Below are positions 1-8,556 of a stretch of DNA of 64,000 bases, one piece after another. The position numbers were made by a program, and so were the translations under genes. Under the pieces are notes generated by a model. The model was given only the letters and a program-made list of their open reading frames with translations. It ran no database searches and was not told the DNA's origin. The stretch lies in assembly GCF_015351025.1 (NCBI RefSeq), contig NZ_JADKRV010000003.1, forward strand, positions 310,001 to 374,000, written 5' to 3'. The stretch is from Curtobacterium sp. VKM Ac-1376 (GTDB lineage Bacteria > Actinomycetota > Actinomycetes > Actinomycetales > Microbacteriaceae). Each line of letters starts with the position of its first letter. Position 1 is the first letter of the stretch.

Positions 1-318
<318 letters not shown>

Positions 319-322
<4 letters not shown>

Positions 323-1023
323 TTGACGAGCGTCGACTCGATCACGGAGGTGAAGAAGGTCAGGCCGTCCGTGCCGGAGGCCATGGCAGCGGGGGTGTCC
401 GGGCCGAAGCCCGCCTCGGTCGCGTGCTCGGGGTGCGGCATCAGGCCGACGACGTTGCCGCGCTCGTTCGAGACGCCCGCGATGTCGTCGATGGATCCGT
501 TCGGGTTCACGCCGACGTAACGGAACACGACCTGGCCGTTGTCCTCGATGCGCTTGATCTCGTCGGCGTCCGCCACGAAGCGGCCGTCGGCGTTCTTCAG
601 CGGGATCGTGATCTCCTGCTCCGCGGTGAACCCGGAGGTCCAGGCGGTCGAGGTGGTCTCGACGCGGAGCTTCTGGTCGCGGCGGATGAACTGCTGGTGC
701 GCATTGCGCGTGTGTGCGCCGGGCACCAGGCGGGCCTCGGCCAGCATCTGGAAGCCGTTGCAGATGCCGAGCACGGGCATGCCCTTGCCGGCGGCGTCGA
801 TGACCTCGGACATGATCGGCGCCTTCGCGGCGATCGCACCGGCACGCAGGTAGTCACCGTAGGAGAAGCCACCGGGGAGCACGATGGCGTCGACGCCCTG
901 CAGGTCGTGGTCGCCGTGCCAGAGGGCTACGGGGTCGGCGCCGGCGAGACGGACCGCGCGCTGGGCGTCGCGGTCGTCGAGCGAGCCCGGGAAGGTGATG
1001 ACGCCGATGCGCATCCGGGTCAC
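319..1023 (-). CDS. purQ: Phosphoribosylformylglycinamidine synthase subunit I (glutaminase)
   Basis: Class I glutamine amidotransferase subunit of FGAM synthase; it hydrolyses glutamine and passes ammonia to PurL. The 234-residue product has the usual length. The nucleophile cysteine is in GICNGFQ near residue 89 and the His/Glu partners are in PHPEH near residue 200. The N-terminal [20 protein letters not shown] is typical of PurQ. Start choice: the upstream ATG at 1023 overlaps the stop of the preceding purS-derived frame (ATGA), the usual purS-purQ arrangement; a second ATG lies three codons in. The gene looks complete, and overlaps purL downstream by 4 bases. Confidence 0.96.
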
Positions 1024-1487
1024 TGGCCTTCTACGGTCACGGACACGACGTCCTCGATGACCGCGTTGGAGAAGACGTCGGCGGCGATGTCGCGGACCTC
1101 GGCCAGCTTGGCGGGGCGCCCGGTCGGCACGCCCGCCTCGGCCATGATCCGCTTGGCGAAGGCCTTCGAGCCCTCCAGCTGCGCGGCCGCCTTGCCGGGG
1201 CCGAACACCGCGATGCCACGGGTGCGGAGCGGGTCGGCCACGCCGGCGATGAGTGGCGCTTCCGGGCCCACGACCACGAGCTCGATGTCGTTCTCGATCG
1301 CGTACTCGGCGACCAGTGCGCCGTTGGTGGGGTCGAGCGAGACGGTCTCGACGTCGGCGGCGATGCCCGCGTTGCCGGGCGCTGCCGTGATGACGTGACC
1401 GGCCTGCTCAGGGCCGGTCCGTTCAGCGAGGAGGGCCGTGATGATCGCGTGCTCGCGGGCACCGGAACCGAGGACGAGGATTCGCAC
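1020..1487 (-). pseudogene. Chimeric purD'-'purS open reading frame (apparent internal deletion)
   Basis: A 155-residue frame made of two unrelated purine genes. Residues 1 to about 125 match the N-terminus of PurD (glycinamide ribonucleotide synthetase): MRILVLGSGAREHAI, then [17 protein letters not shown] and [20 protein letters not shown]. The last 20-25 residues, [17 protein letters not shown], match the C-terminus of PurS, the small FGAM synthase subunit. Missing are the PurD ATP-grasp catalytic core (PurD is normally about 420 residues), most of PurS (normally about 80), and anything that lay between, often purC in related operons. The join is in frame and keeps the normal 4-base overlap with purQ. 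The product should have neither activity. It is either a true deletion, perhaps at short homology around the shared LAEVRD-like helix, or an assembly error. Confidence 0.85.
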
Positions 1488-1538
1488 CCGATCACCCTAC
1501 CCAGCCCGACTCGTCGCCCGCGATGCGCGGGCTAGCCT

Positions 1539-1916
1539 GTGGAGATGCCACCCAGGAGGATCGAGGACGCCGACGGACGCGCTGCGCTGGCCGCGGTGCG
1601 GCGGGGGGAGACCGCCCGACCGGCCCTTGCGACGGCGGTGCGGTGGACGCTGCAGTGCCTGGCGGACGAAGTGCCGGGCAACAGCGTCGAGGTCCGGGTG
1701 CCGCCGTTCGCCGCCGTCCAGGCGGTCCCGGGCCCTCGGCACACCCGTGGGACGCCGCCGAACGTCGTCGAGACGGACGCGACGACGTGGCTGGCGCTCG
1801 CGAGCGGTGCGCTGACCTGGGCCGAGGCGGTCGCGCAGTCGCGCGTCAGTGCCTCCGGCTCGCGGGCGGACCTGACGGCGTTCCTGCCGGTCCGCCTGCC
1901 AGCACCCGGCAGCTGA
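1539..1916 (+). CDS. Sterol carrier family protein (SCP-like)
   Basis: Small 125-residue protein read divergently from the purD start, 51 bases away. It begins with MPPRRIEDADGRAALAAVRRG and runs through RWTLQCLADEVPGNSVEVRVPPFAAVQ and a central VVETDATTWLALASG segment. This layout is familiar from the bacterial sterol-carrier-protein orthologues that sit beside purine genes in actinobacteria. These proteins have an SCP2-like fold that suggests binding of a hydrophobic ligand; no substrate is known. The frame opens with GTG at 1539; an ATG two codons later (1545) is an equally good start. No catalytic residues are expected. The identification is from recalled family resemblance, moderate certainty. 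Confidence 0.7.
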   Translation: MEMPPRRIEDADGRAALAAVRRGETARPALATAVRWTLQCLADEVPGNSVEVRVPPFAAVQAVPGPRHTRGTPPNVVETDATTWLALASGALTWAEAVAQSRVSASGSRADLTAFLPVRLPAPGS

Positions 1917-1936
1917 CCCACGGTCACGCGAATTAG

Positions 1937-1949
1937 GTAGTCCCTACCG
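1937..1949. promoter_or_regulatory. 13-bp perfect dyad GGTAG-TCC-CTACC
   Basis: Perfect inverted repeat between the convergent ends of the sterol-carrier gene and the LuxR gene. Its position, with no start codon nearby, argues against an operator for either neighbour; the reason for its conservation is unknown. Confidence 0.3.
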
Positions 1950-1986
1950 ATGCGCGCGCATGAACCGGGTTCCTAAGCTTGAAGTC

Positions 1987-2026
1987 GCCGGGATTCGGAC
2001 CCGACCCGAACGGGTCCGAACCCGGC
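1987..2026. terminator. Likely bidirectional terminator hairpin
   Basis: The arms GCCGGGATTCGGACCCG and CGGGTCCGAACCCGGC pair over 16 bases with one bulged A and a 7-base loop. It lies between the sterol-carrier gene (ends 1916) and the LuxR gene (ends 2118), which converge. There is no T-tract, as is common in GC-rich actinobacteria. Confidence 0.55.
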
Positions 2027-2117
2027 GACAGGGACCAAGGTACGCGATGTTCCACACAACGTGCCAATCGGGGCGGCGCGTCGTGCTGCAATCCGCAACG
2101 CTCGCACGTGCTCCGGT

Positions 2118-4703
2118 TCAGAGCAGTTCGGCGAGCTCGGATCGTGCGTGCAGGTCCCACTTCGCGAACACCCGGGACACGTGCGCGTCGATGGTCCGGG
2201 TGGAGAGCCCGAGCGTCTCGGCGATCCGCCGGTTGCTCAGCCCCTGGGCGGCCAGTTCGGCCACCTCGTACTCGCGCTTCGTCAGCGCCGGCTTCGAGCG
2301 CCCGGCCGACACCGAGACCCCGTGCGAGGCGAGCACCCCCTGCGCCGCGATCACGCGGGTGCGGTCGTCGGCCTGCACGGCGTCGGCGTACTCCACGATC
2401 GCGGCGGCGAGCGGCCCGTCGACCCGGCTCGCGGCCTCGCGCATCCGCTCGAGTGAAGCCGACGTGTCCCGCCCGTTCAGGACGCCCACCGCGTAGTGCA
2501 GCGCGTGTCCGTACATGACGTGCGTCCACGAGCCGTTCGCCGTGCTGCGCGCGATGATCTCGTCGGCGTGCTGCAACCCGGCGGGGTTGCCGAGCACGGC
2601 CTCGGTCCACGCGATCGTCACGGCGACCTGTTCGCCGGTGATCCGCATCGCCCGCCGCGGCGTGGCCCGGGCACGGTCGAGGGCGCGGGTGGCCGCCTCC
2701 GCGTGGCCGGCGTAGGCGTGGGCCAGCGCCAGGCGCGCCCAGGGGTACACGGCGAACCCACCGTGGTCGGCGATGTCGTACCGCTCGCACGCCGCCGAGA
2801 ACGCCGCGATGGCGTCGTCCCACCGGCGCTGCCCGATGGCCAGGTTGCCCTGGCCGATGAGTTCGAGGGTGAAGTCGTACTTCAGGTACGGGCTGGACCG
2901 CCCTGCCGGTACCTCGATGACCAGGTCGTCCATGTCGCCACGCCACACCTGGGTCTGGTGCAGCACCGACGAGTTCTCCCCGACGCTCCACGGGGCGTCC
3001 TCGACGTGTGCCACGGCGGTCGCCAGGGCGCGCCGACCGAGCGCTGCCGCGTCGTCGAGCCGCCCAGCGGTCGCGAGCGCCATCACGGCGCAGGGTGCGA
3101 CGGTCAGGAACGACATCGGGATCGTCGGCGCGTGCACGATCCCGCTGCGTTCGATCTCGGCGCGGACCTCGGTGAAGTCGCCGCCCCACCCGAGGTGCCC
3201 CATGCGCAGCATGCGCAGGCGCTCGACGGCTCCGTCCGACGTCACGAGGCGCGCGGCTGCGTCCGTCAGCGCCACGGCGGCCGCGAGGTCGTCGTCGTGG
3301 AACTGCCGGATGTTCGCAAGGGTCTCGCACGCCTCGATGACGGCCTCGTCGGTGACGTCGCCGTGGTGTCCCACCGCGGCCCAGGCGGCCTCGGCATCGG
3401 CGCGGCCGGCCTCACGACCCTCGGAGTACGAGTGCGCCAGCGAGCGGAGGCAGAACGCCGCGACCTGCTCGGTGGGTGTGAGCTCGGTGCGGAGCGCGGC
3501 CGAGGCGAGGGCGACGGCGCTCTCGTGCTCCTGCAGCCGCACCGCCACCTGTGCGGCGTCGAGCAGCTGGTCCACCGACGGCAGCACCCCGCACTCGAGC
3601 GACCAGAGCGCTGCACGCAGGCGGGCGGTGGGCGGAGCGCCCTCCGGGCGGTCGGTGCGGAAGGCGTTCGCTCGGGCGAACAGCGCGGTGCGCCGGGCGA
3701 CCGGCACCAGGGTCCGGATGACCTCACCGACCAGCGGGTGCGACGGCCGGACCACCGCGGCGCCGTCGTCGAGGGCGTCGATGCGGACGAGACCGAGCGC
3801 GACGACCCGGTCGACGTCGCCGCCGGTCACCAGCCCGAGCAACCGGGCGAGCGGGATCGGGTCGGCCAGCGCGACGATGTCCACGACGTCGCGGAGGTCC
3901 TCCGGCAGTGACCCGAGCTCGGTGCGGTACATGTCGGCGAGGCTGGCCGATGCCGTCACCCGGCCTCGCCAGTACCATCCGGTCGCCGTGTGGTCGAGGG
4001 CGCCGGACGCCCGGGCCGCCCGGACGACCTCGCGCAGGTACAGCGGGTTCCCGGCGGTGGCGCGGTGGACGCGCTCGGCCGAGGCGTTCTCGAGCGGGGA
4101 CCCGAGCGCCTCGGCCACGAGTGCGGCGGTCTCGTGCAGTGCGAGCGGGCGGAGGTCGATGCGCTCGAGCAGGTCGTCCTGCCACAGCGCGCGGAGGGGT
4201 TCGGGGAGTGCCGTGAAGTCGCGACAGGTCAGGACGACCCGGGCGCCCTGCCGGCGCACGAGCCAGGCGACGTACCGCGCGGAGATCGCGTCGAGGTGGT
4301 CGGCGTCGTCCACGCGCAGCAGCACGTCACGGTCGGCGAGGTCCGCGATCGCGCGGAGACGCTCCTCGGCGCTGACGTCGTCGGACAGCTCGGAGATCGA
4401 GGCCGGCAGCTCGCCGAACCGCTCGGCGATCGCACCGAAGGGCATCGATCGGCTGGCGGCGACCGCGGTGATCGGCACGACCACCGTGCGCCCGGTTCCG
4501 TCACGCCCGGCGACGCGGTCGGTGACCCGGGCTGCAGCCGTGCTCTTGCCGAGACCGGGAGCGCCGACGAGCGCCACGCTCCACCGGTGCTCGGCGACGA
4601 CGGAGACCGCGCGGTCCTCCTCTGCACGCTGCACCACGGGCCAGGCGATGCGAGCGGGGGAGCTCGTCCGACGGGCACGGTTCGTTGCGGTCCGTTCCTG
4701 CAT
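2118..4703 (-). CDS. Large ATP-binding LuxR-family transcriptional regulator
   Basis: An 861-residue LAL/MalT-type regulator. Near residue 45 there is a Walker A loop, GAPGLGKST, and near residue 115 a Walker B-like VLLRVDDADH, giving a STAND/AAA-type ATPase domain. A long helical middle rich in alanine (TPR-like) follows, then a C-terminal LuxR helix-turn-helix: ALTKREYEVAELAAQGLSN and RRIAETLGLSTRTIDAHVSR. Such proteins sense a ligand or partner through the middle region and bind DNA as oligomers. The true start is the ATG at 4703, behind a strong GGAGGAGGT ribosome site; the frame stays open upstream to 5195, but that part lies opposite another gene. It stands alone, so its target is not visible. 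A dyad CCCACAGTGGG lies at 4793-4803 between it and the divergent gene. Confidence 0.9.
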   Translation of the reverse strand: MQERTATNRARRTSSPARIAWPVVQRAEEDRAVSVVAEHRWSVALVGAPGLGKSTAAARVTDRVAGRDGTGRTVVVPITAVAASRSMPFGAIAERFGELPASISELSDDVSAEERLRAIADLADRDVLLRVDDADHLDAISARYVAWLVRRQGARVVLTCRDFTALPEPLRALWQDDLLERIDLRPLALHETAALVAEALGSPLENASAERVHRATAGNPLYLREVVRAARASGALDHTATGWYWRGRVTASASLADMYRTELGSLPEDLRDVVDIVALADPIPLARLLGLVTGGDVDRVVALGLVRIDALDDGAAVVRPSHPLVGEVIRTLVPVARRTALFARANAFRTDRPEGAPPTARLRAALWSLECGVLPSVDQLLDAAQVAVRLQEHESAVALASAALRTELTPTEQVAAFCLRSLAHSYSEGREAGRADAEAAWAAVGHHGDVTDEAVIEACETLANIRQFHDDDLAAAVALTDAAARLVTSDGAVERLRMLRMGHLGWGGDFTEVRAEIERSGIVHAPTIPMSFLTVAPCAVMALATAGRLDDAAALGRRALATAVAHVEDAPWSVGENSSVLHQTQVWRGDMDDLVIEVPAGRSSPYLKYDFTLELIGQGNLAIGQRRWDDAIAAFSAACERYDIADHGGFAVYPWARLALAHAYAGHAEAATRALDRARATPRRAMRITGEQVAVTIAWTEAVLGNPAGLQHADEIIARSTANGSWTHVMYGHALHYAVGVLNGRDTSASLERMREAASRVDGPLAAAIVEYADAVQADDRTRVIAAQGVLASHGVSVSAGRSKPALTKREYEVAELAAQGLSNRRIAETLGLSTRTIDAHVSRVFAKWDLHARSELAELL

Positions 4704-4811
4704 CCGACGCACCTCCTCCGCTTGGGATACCAACCAGTAGCGACCATCCTCTCCCGGAACGGCCGTCCCGCACAGGCCGCGGGACGTCCCACAGTGGGGG
4801 ACAATGGAGGG

Positions 4812-5213
4812 GTGAGCAACACCGATCAACCCGACGAGCAGCCGGTCCCCGCGCCCGCACCTGCACCCAGTGCGGTCTCGTCCCCCGACGAGGTCACCAT
4901 CCGCCGTGCCCCGAAGTTCGGCGTGTTCATCGTCGGTGGCGCCGTGCTCGGGTTCCTCGCGACCCTCGTCGTCGTCGCCCTCACCATGAACATCGGCGGC
5001 CAGCGGGACGAGACCGGCTTCGGCAGCCTGGTGGGGTACTTCAGCCTGTGGGGAGTGACGATCGGCGCCTTCGTCGGCGCGGTCGTCGCGGTCGTGTTCG
5101 ACCGGGTCTACGCCCGCCGTTCGGCCCGCCTGACGGCGGAGCGCGTCGAGGTCGAACTGCCACCCGAGACGGTCGACGGCGAGATCGACGACCACGGCGA
5201 CCAGCGGCCGTAG
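4812..5213 (+). CDS. Small two-segment membrane protein, unknown function
   Basis: 133-residue protein with a proline/alanine-rich N-terminus (about 35 residues), a membrane segment (FGVFIVGGAVLGFLATLVVV), a short loop containing GGQRDETGFGSLVGYF, a second membrane segment (LWGVTIGAFVGAVVAVVF), and an acidic cytoplasmic tail. Proteins of this look sit next to purF in related actinobacteria, but no role is known to me. The GTG start at 4812 has GGAGG only one base upstream, too close for ordinary spacing, so translation may be leaderless or weak. It converges on purF with a palindromic terminator between them. Confidence 0.75.
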   Translation: MSNTDQPDEQPVPAPAPAPSAVSSPDEVTIRRAPKFGVFIVGGAVLGFLATLVVVALTMNIGGQRDETGFGSLVGYFSLWGVTIGAFVGAVVAVVFDRVYARRSARLTAERVEVELPPETVDGEIDDHGDQRP

Positions 5214-5230
5214 CCGCTTCCGTTCTCCGG

Positions 5231-5268
5231 ACTGGAGGCCCGTTGCCAGCTGGCAACGGGCCTCCAGT
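5231..5268. terminator. 38-bp perfect palindrome, bidirectional terminator (family A)
   Basis: Perfect inverted repeat with the outer arm ACTGGAGGCCCG and the inner arm TTGCCAG/CTGGCAA, between the convergent small membrane gene and purF. It is one of at least six copies in the window that share the GGAGGCCCG...CGGGCCTCC core with different inner arms (see 26735, 44920, 47163, 50708, 61709). Confidence 0.75.
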
Positions 5269-5297
5269 CCGTCGTGTGGTCGCGTCTCGGGCGCGAC

Positions 5298-6755
5298 CTA
5301 GCTGAGCTGGTTCGCCTCGACCCAGGACAGGTACTCGGGGCTGACGGTGCCCGTGACGTACTCGCCCGTGAAGCAGCTCATCTCGAGGTCGGTGACGTCG
5401 GAGCCCTCGATGATGGCATCCCGCATGTCAGCGACCTCCTGGTAGATCAGGTGGTCGCTGCCGAGCACGCGGTTGATCTCCGGGATCTTCCGGTCGTGCG
5501 CGATGAGCTCGTCGCGCGTCGGCATGTTGATGCCGTAGACGTGCGGGAACCGGACCGGGGGAGCGGCGCTCGTGAACGTGACCTCGTTCGCACCGGCGGC
5601 ACGGGCCATCTCGACGATCTCGCGGCTCGTGGTGCCGCGGACGATCGAGTCGTCGACGATCAGGATGTTCTTGCCCTTGAACTCGGATGACATGGCGTTG
5701 AGCTTCTGCCGCACGCTCCGCTTGCGCTCCGCCTGGCCCGGCATGATGAACGTCCGGCCGACGTAGCGGTTCTTGTAGAAGCCCTCGCGGTACTCGATGC
5801 CGAGCTTCCGTGCGACCTGCATCGCGGCGGGGCGGCTCGAGTCCGGGATCGGCATGACGACGTCGATGTCACCGGTCGGCGCGTACCGCTCGATGGTGTC
5901 GGCGAGGCGGTCACCGAGGCGGAGTCGGGCCTCGTAGACCGAGATCCCGTTCATCACGGAGTCGGGTCGGGCGAGGTAGACGTACTCGAACGAGCACGGC
6001 ACCAGGCGCGGGTTCTTCGCGCACTGGCGGGCGTGCATCTGGCCGTTCATCTCGATGAACACGGCCTCGCCCGGGGCGATGTCGCGGACGATCTCGTAAC
6101 CGCCGGACTCGAGCACGAGCGACTCGCTCGCCACGACCCACTCCGGCTGGCCGGCCTCGTCGAACTTGTGTCCGAGGATCAGCGGCCGGATGCCGAACGG
6201 GTCACGGAACGCGAGGAGCCCGTGGCCGGCGATCGTGGCGATGGTGGCGTAGGAGCCCTCGACCCGCTCGTGCACGCGCTCGACGGCGTCGAAGACCTGA
6301 CCCGGGTCGAGGTTCTTCCCACGCACCTGGCCCTGCAGCTCGTGCGCCAGCACGTTCACCAGGAGCTCGGTGTCGCTCGTCGTGTTCAGGTGGCGACGGT
6401 CGATGTCGAAGAGTTCACGCGTGAGTTCCCGCGTGTTGGTGAGGTTGCCGTTGTGCACGAGGACGATGCCGTACGGCGCGTTCACGTAGAACGGCTGGGC
6501 TTCTTCCTCGTTCGTCGCGGCGCCCTTCGTGGCGTAGCGGACGTGTCCGAGGCCCATGGTGCCGAGGAGCGCACGCATGTCACGGGTCCGGAACGCCTCG
6601 CGCACGTGACCGCGGGTCTTGTGCATGTGGTGCACGTGACCCTCGACCGTGGCGATGCCCGTCGAGTCCTGCCCGCGGTGCTGCAGGAGGAGCAGTGCGT
6701 CGTAGATGGATTGGTTGGCGGGGCCCTGCGCAACAAGGCCGACGATGCCGCACAT
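5298..6755 (-). CDS. purF: Amidophosphoribosyltransferase
   Basis: First committed enzyme of purine synthesis: PRPP plus glutamine to phosphoribosylamine. The 485-residue product begins MCGIVGLV, so Cys2 becomes the N-terminal nucleophile after Met removal, and there is no propeptide. Glutaminase domain about 1-240; phosphoribosyltransferase domain about 260-430, with the PRPP motif ILIVDDSIVRGTTS. Cysteines at RQCAKNP, LVPCSFEYVY and LEMSCFTGEY suggest the iron-sulphur-containing, Bacillus-type enzyme. It is read divergently from purM across 73 bases, so the two may share control. It is complete, unlike the purD and purS sequences 4 kb away. Confidence 0.97.
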   Translation of the reverse strand: MCGIVGLVAQGPANQSIYDALLLLQHRGQDSTGIATVEGHVHHMHKTRGHVREAFRTRDMRALLGTMGLGHVRYATKGAATNEEEAQPFYVNAPYGIVLVHNGNLTNTRELTRELFDIDRRHLNTTSDTELLVNVLAHELQGQVRGKNLDPGQVFDAVERVHERVEGSYATIATIAGHGLLAFRDPFGIRPLILGHKFDEAGQPEWVVASESLVLESGGYEIVRDIAPGEAVFIEMNGQMHARQCAKNPRLVPCSFEYVYLARPDSVMNGISVYEARLRLGDRLADTIERYAPTGDIDVVMPIPDSSRPAAMQVARKLGIEYREGFYKNRYVGRTFIMPGQAERKRSVRQKLNAMSSEFKGKNILIVDDSIVRGTTSREIVEMARAAGANEVTFTSAAPPVRFPHVYGINMPTRDELIAHDRKIPEINRVLGSDHLIYQEVADMRDAIIEGSDVTDLEMSCFTGEYVTGTVSPEYLSWVEANQLS

Positions 6756-6776
6756 TCGCGGGTGTGCTCCAGACCG

Positions 6777-6782
6777 TAGAAT
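6777..6782 (+). promoter_or_regulatory. Probable -10 element of purM (TAGAAT)
   Basis: TAGAAT lies 46 bases before the purM ATG in the 73-base purF-purM intergenic region and matches the actinobacterial TANNNT consensus. No good -35 is visible at the right distance, which is common for these promoters. Confidence 0.45.
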
Positions 6783-6828
6783 CGGGGGGTACCGAACAAG
6801 TCTGCCATGTCACCGCGAAGGACTCCGC

Positions 6829-7929
6829 ATGCCCAACCCGTACGCCGAAGCCGGAGTGGACACCGCTGCCGGTGACCTGGCCGTCGAGCTCATGAAGTCC
6901 GCGGTCGCGGCCACCCACAACGCGTCGGTGCTCGGAGGCGTCGGTGGCTTCGCCGGGCTCTACGACGTCTCGTTCCTGAAGGACTTCTCACACCCGCTGC
7001 TCGCGACCTCGACCGACGGCGTCGGCACGAAGGTCGCCATCGCGCAGGCGATCGACAAGCACGACACCATCGGGCAGGACCTGGTCGGCATGGTCGTCGA
7101 CGACATCGTCGTGGTCGGCGCGAAGCCGCTCTTCATGACCGACTACATCGCCTGCGGGCGTGTGGTGCCCGGTCGCATCGCCGACATCGTCGCCGGCATC
7201 GCCCGCGGCTGCTCGGAGACCGGTACCGCCCTGGTAGGCGGCGAGACCGCCGAGCACCCGGGGTTGCTCGGACCGGACGACTACGACGTGGCCGGTGCGG
7301 CGACGGGTGTCGTCGAGGCCGACGCACAGCTCGGCGCGCACCTGGTGCAGGACGGCGACGTGGTCCTGGCGATCGAGTCGTCGGGGCTGCACTCCAACGG
7401 CTACTCGCTCGTGCGGCACATCCTGTCGTCGCGGGGCGTCGGCTTCAGCGACCAGCTGCCGGACTTCGGTGTGGCGGTCTCCGTCGGCGAGGCCCTGCTC
7501 GAGCCCACCCGTCTGTACACGGCCCCGCTCCTGTCGCTCCTCGAGCAGCACCCCGGCGCCGTGCACTCGCTCTCGCACGTGACCGGTGGCGGCATCGCGG
7601 CGAACCTGGCGCGCGTGCTGCCCGTCGGCTCGTGGGTCGAGGTCGACCGTTCCACCTGGCAGCCGCTCCCCGTCTTCCGGGTGCTCGCCGACATGGCCGG
7701 CACCGCGATCGAGGACACCGAGGGCACCTGGAACCTGGGCATCGGCATGTTCGCCGTCGTGTCCGCCAGTGCCGCCGCCGACGTCATCGCGTCGCTCGGC
7801 GCCGCGGGGATGCCGACGTGGCCCGTCGGCACGATCGCCACCTCGGCGCGCGACCTGACCGGTTTCGAGCAGGGTGCCAAGGGTGTCGACGGCGGGGCCG
7901 TCCGGCTCGTGGGGAGCTACGCGGCCTGA
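6829..7929 (+). CDS. purM: Phosphoribosylformylglycinamidine cyclo-ligase (AIR synthetase)
   Basis: Converts FGAM to aminoimidazole ribonucleotide, step 5 of purine synthesis. The 366-residue length is normal. Motifs: STDGVGTKVAIAQ near residue 60 (ATP/substrate loop), VDDIVVVGAKPLFMTDYIACG, ALVGGETAEHPG and SHVTGGGIAANLARVLP. The start is the ATG at 6829 with AAGGA 8 bases upstream; the frame continues upstream into the purF region, but that part is not PurM-like. Its substrate comes from the PurLQS complex, whose PurS partner is only a fragment here. Confidence 0.97.
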   Translation: MPNPYAEAGVDTAAGDLAVELMKSAVAATHNASVLGGVGGFAGLYDVSFLKDFSHPLLATSTDGVGTKVAIAQAIDKHDTIGQDLVGMVVDDIVVVGAKPLFMTDYIACGRVVPGRIADIVAGIARGCSETGTALVGGETAEHPGLLGPDDYDVAGAATGVVEADAQLGAHLVQDGDVVLAIESSGLHSNGYSLVRHILSSRGVGFSDQLPDFGVAVSVGEALLEPTRLYTAPLLSLLEQHPGAVHSLSHVTGGGIAANLARVLPVGSWVEVDRSTWQPLPVFRVLADMAGTAIEDTEGTWNLGIGMFAVVSASAAADVIASLGAAGMPTWPVGTIATSARDLTGFEQGAKGVDGGAVRLVGSYAA

Positions 7930-8036
7930 TCCGCCCGCGGCCACCCCGGCTCGCCGTGGGGCGTCCGCGGGCGACGCCGGTGGTTGTCCGCCCAGTGGTC
8001 GCGAACCGTCGCTCGGACGGCCTGCGACCGACCGAT

Positions 8037-8082
8037 CGTGACCGGTCGGCCGCGTCCAGTCAGCGGTTCGTGACCGGTCGGC
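8037..8082. repeat. Two direct copies of CGTGACCGGTCGGC
   Basis: The 14-base motif occurs at 8037-8050 and 8069-8082, 32 bases apart, in the gap after purM. Each holds the dyad CCGG. No function is evident. Confidence 0.4.
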
Positions 8083-8135
8083 GAGGTGCCGTCGGGGAGT
8101 CGTGGCCCGGGCAGCCGACGTCCGGGCACGCAGAA

Positions 8136-8165
8136 ATGCCGCGCTCCCCACGGGGAGCGCGGCAT
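8136..8165. terminator. Perfect 14-bp stem terminator between purM and the DUF3073 gene
   Basis: ATGCCGCGCTCCCC pairs perfectly with GGGGAGCGCGGCAT across a 2-base loop. It sits between two convergent genes, 14 bases from the DUF3073 stop, and is followed on the minus strand by a short A/T patch. Confidence 0.75.
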
Positions 8166-8179
8166 CACGGCGAAGGACG

Positions 8180-8398
8180 TCAGGCGGACTTGTTCTGGTC
8201 CTGCTGCGTCTCGTACTCGTCGACTTCTTCTGCCGGTTCAGGACCGTATTGGTCCGCCCAGCGGTCGATGAGGTCGTCATCGGAGTGTTGTCCGGCGGAG
8301 AGCTCCTGCTCGAGTGCACCGTAGTTCGTCTGCGGGCTGAAGTACTTCAGCTCACGGGCAACCTTGGTGTGCTTCGCCTTTTGACGGCCGCGCCCCAT
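8180..8398 (-). CDS. DUF3073 family small protein
   Basis: 72-residue highly charged protein beginning MGRGRQKAKHTKVARELKYFS, the hallmark of DUF3073, which is found next to purM/purF in many actinobacteria. A basic N-terminus is followed by an acidic, glutamine-rich tail (DEYETQQDQNKSA). Function unknown; the basic start and small size suggest nucleic acid or ribosome contact, which is inference. The ATG at 8398 was chosen because the upstream part of the frame (to 8452) does not belong to the family. Confidence 0.88.
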   Translation of the reverse strand: MGRGRQKAKHTKVARELKYFSPQTNYGALEQELSAGQHSDDDLIDRWADQYGPEPAEEVDEYETQQDQNKSA

Positions 8399-8492
8399 GC
8401 GTGACCCCCTCGTTCGGCTCTGGTCCGGTCCTGGCGAATGACGGAGGATCACTCGGGGAACCAGACGGTTCGTGGTTTGAAATCTGCCGATG

Positions 8493-8498
8493 ACTCTA
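8493..8498 (-). promoter_or_regulatory. Possible -10 element (TAGAGT) for the DUF3073 gene
   Basis: On the minus strand TAGAGT lies 95 bases before the DUF3073 ATG, implying a leader of roughly 85 bases. No convincing -35 is seen. Confidence 0.35.
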
Positions 8499-8556
8499 CC
8501 ATGTACCTCGATCTGGACGTCGCGCGACGGCTGGTGCCCACAGCAGAATCGAAGTG

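Noticed and set aside
1020-1487. Reading the purD-purS frame as a natural bifunctional protein
   Set aside because: Neither half has the residues needed for activity: PurD lacks its ATP-grasp core and PurS retains only its last 25 residues.
4704-5195. N-terminal extension of the LuxR-type regulator to 5195
   Set aside because: It lies opposite the small membrane gene, is low complexity, and a strong ribosome site fixes the start at 4703.
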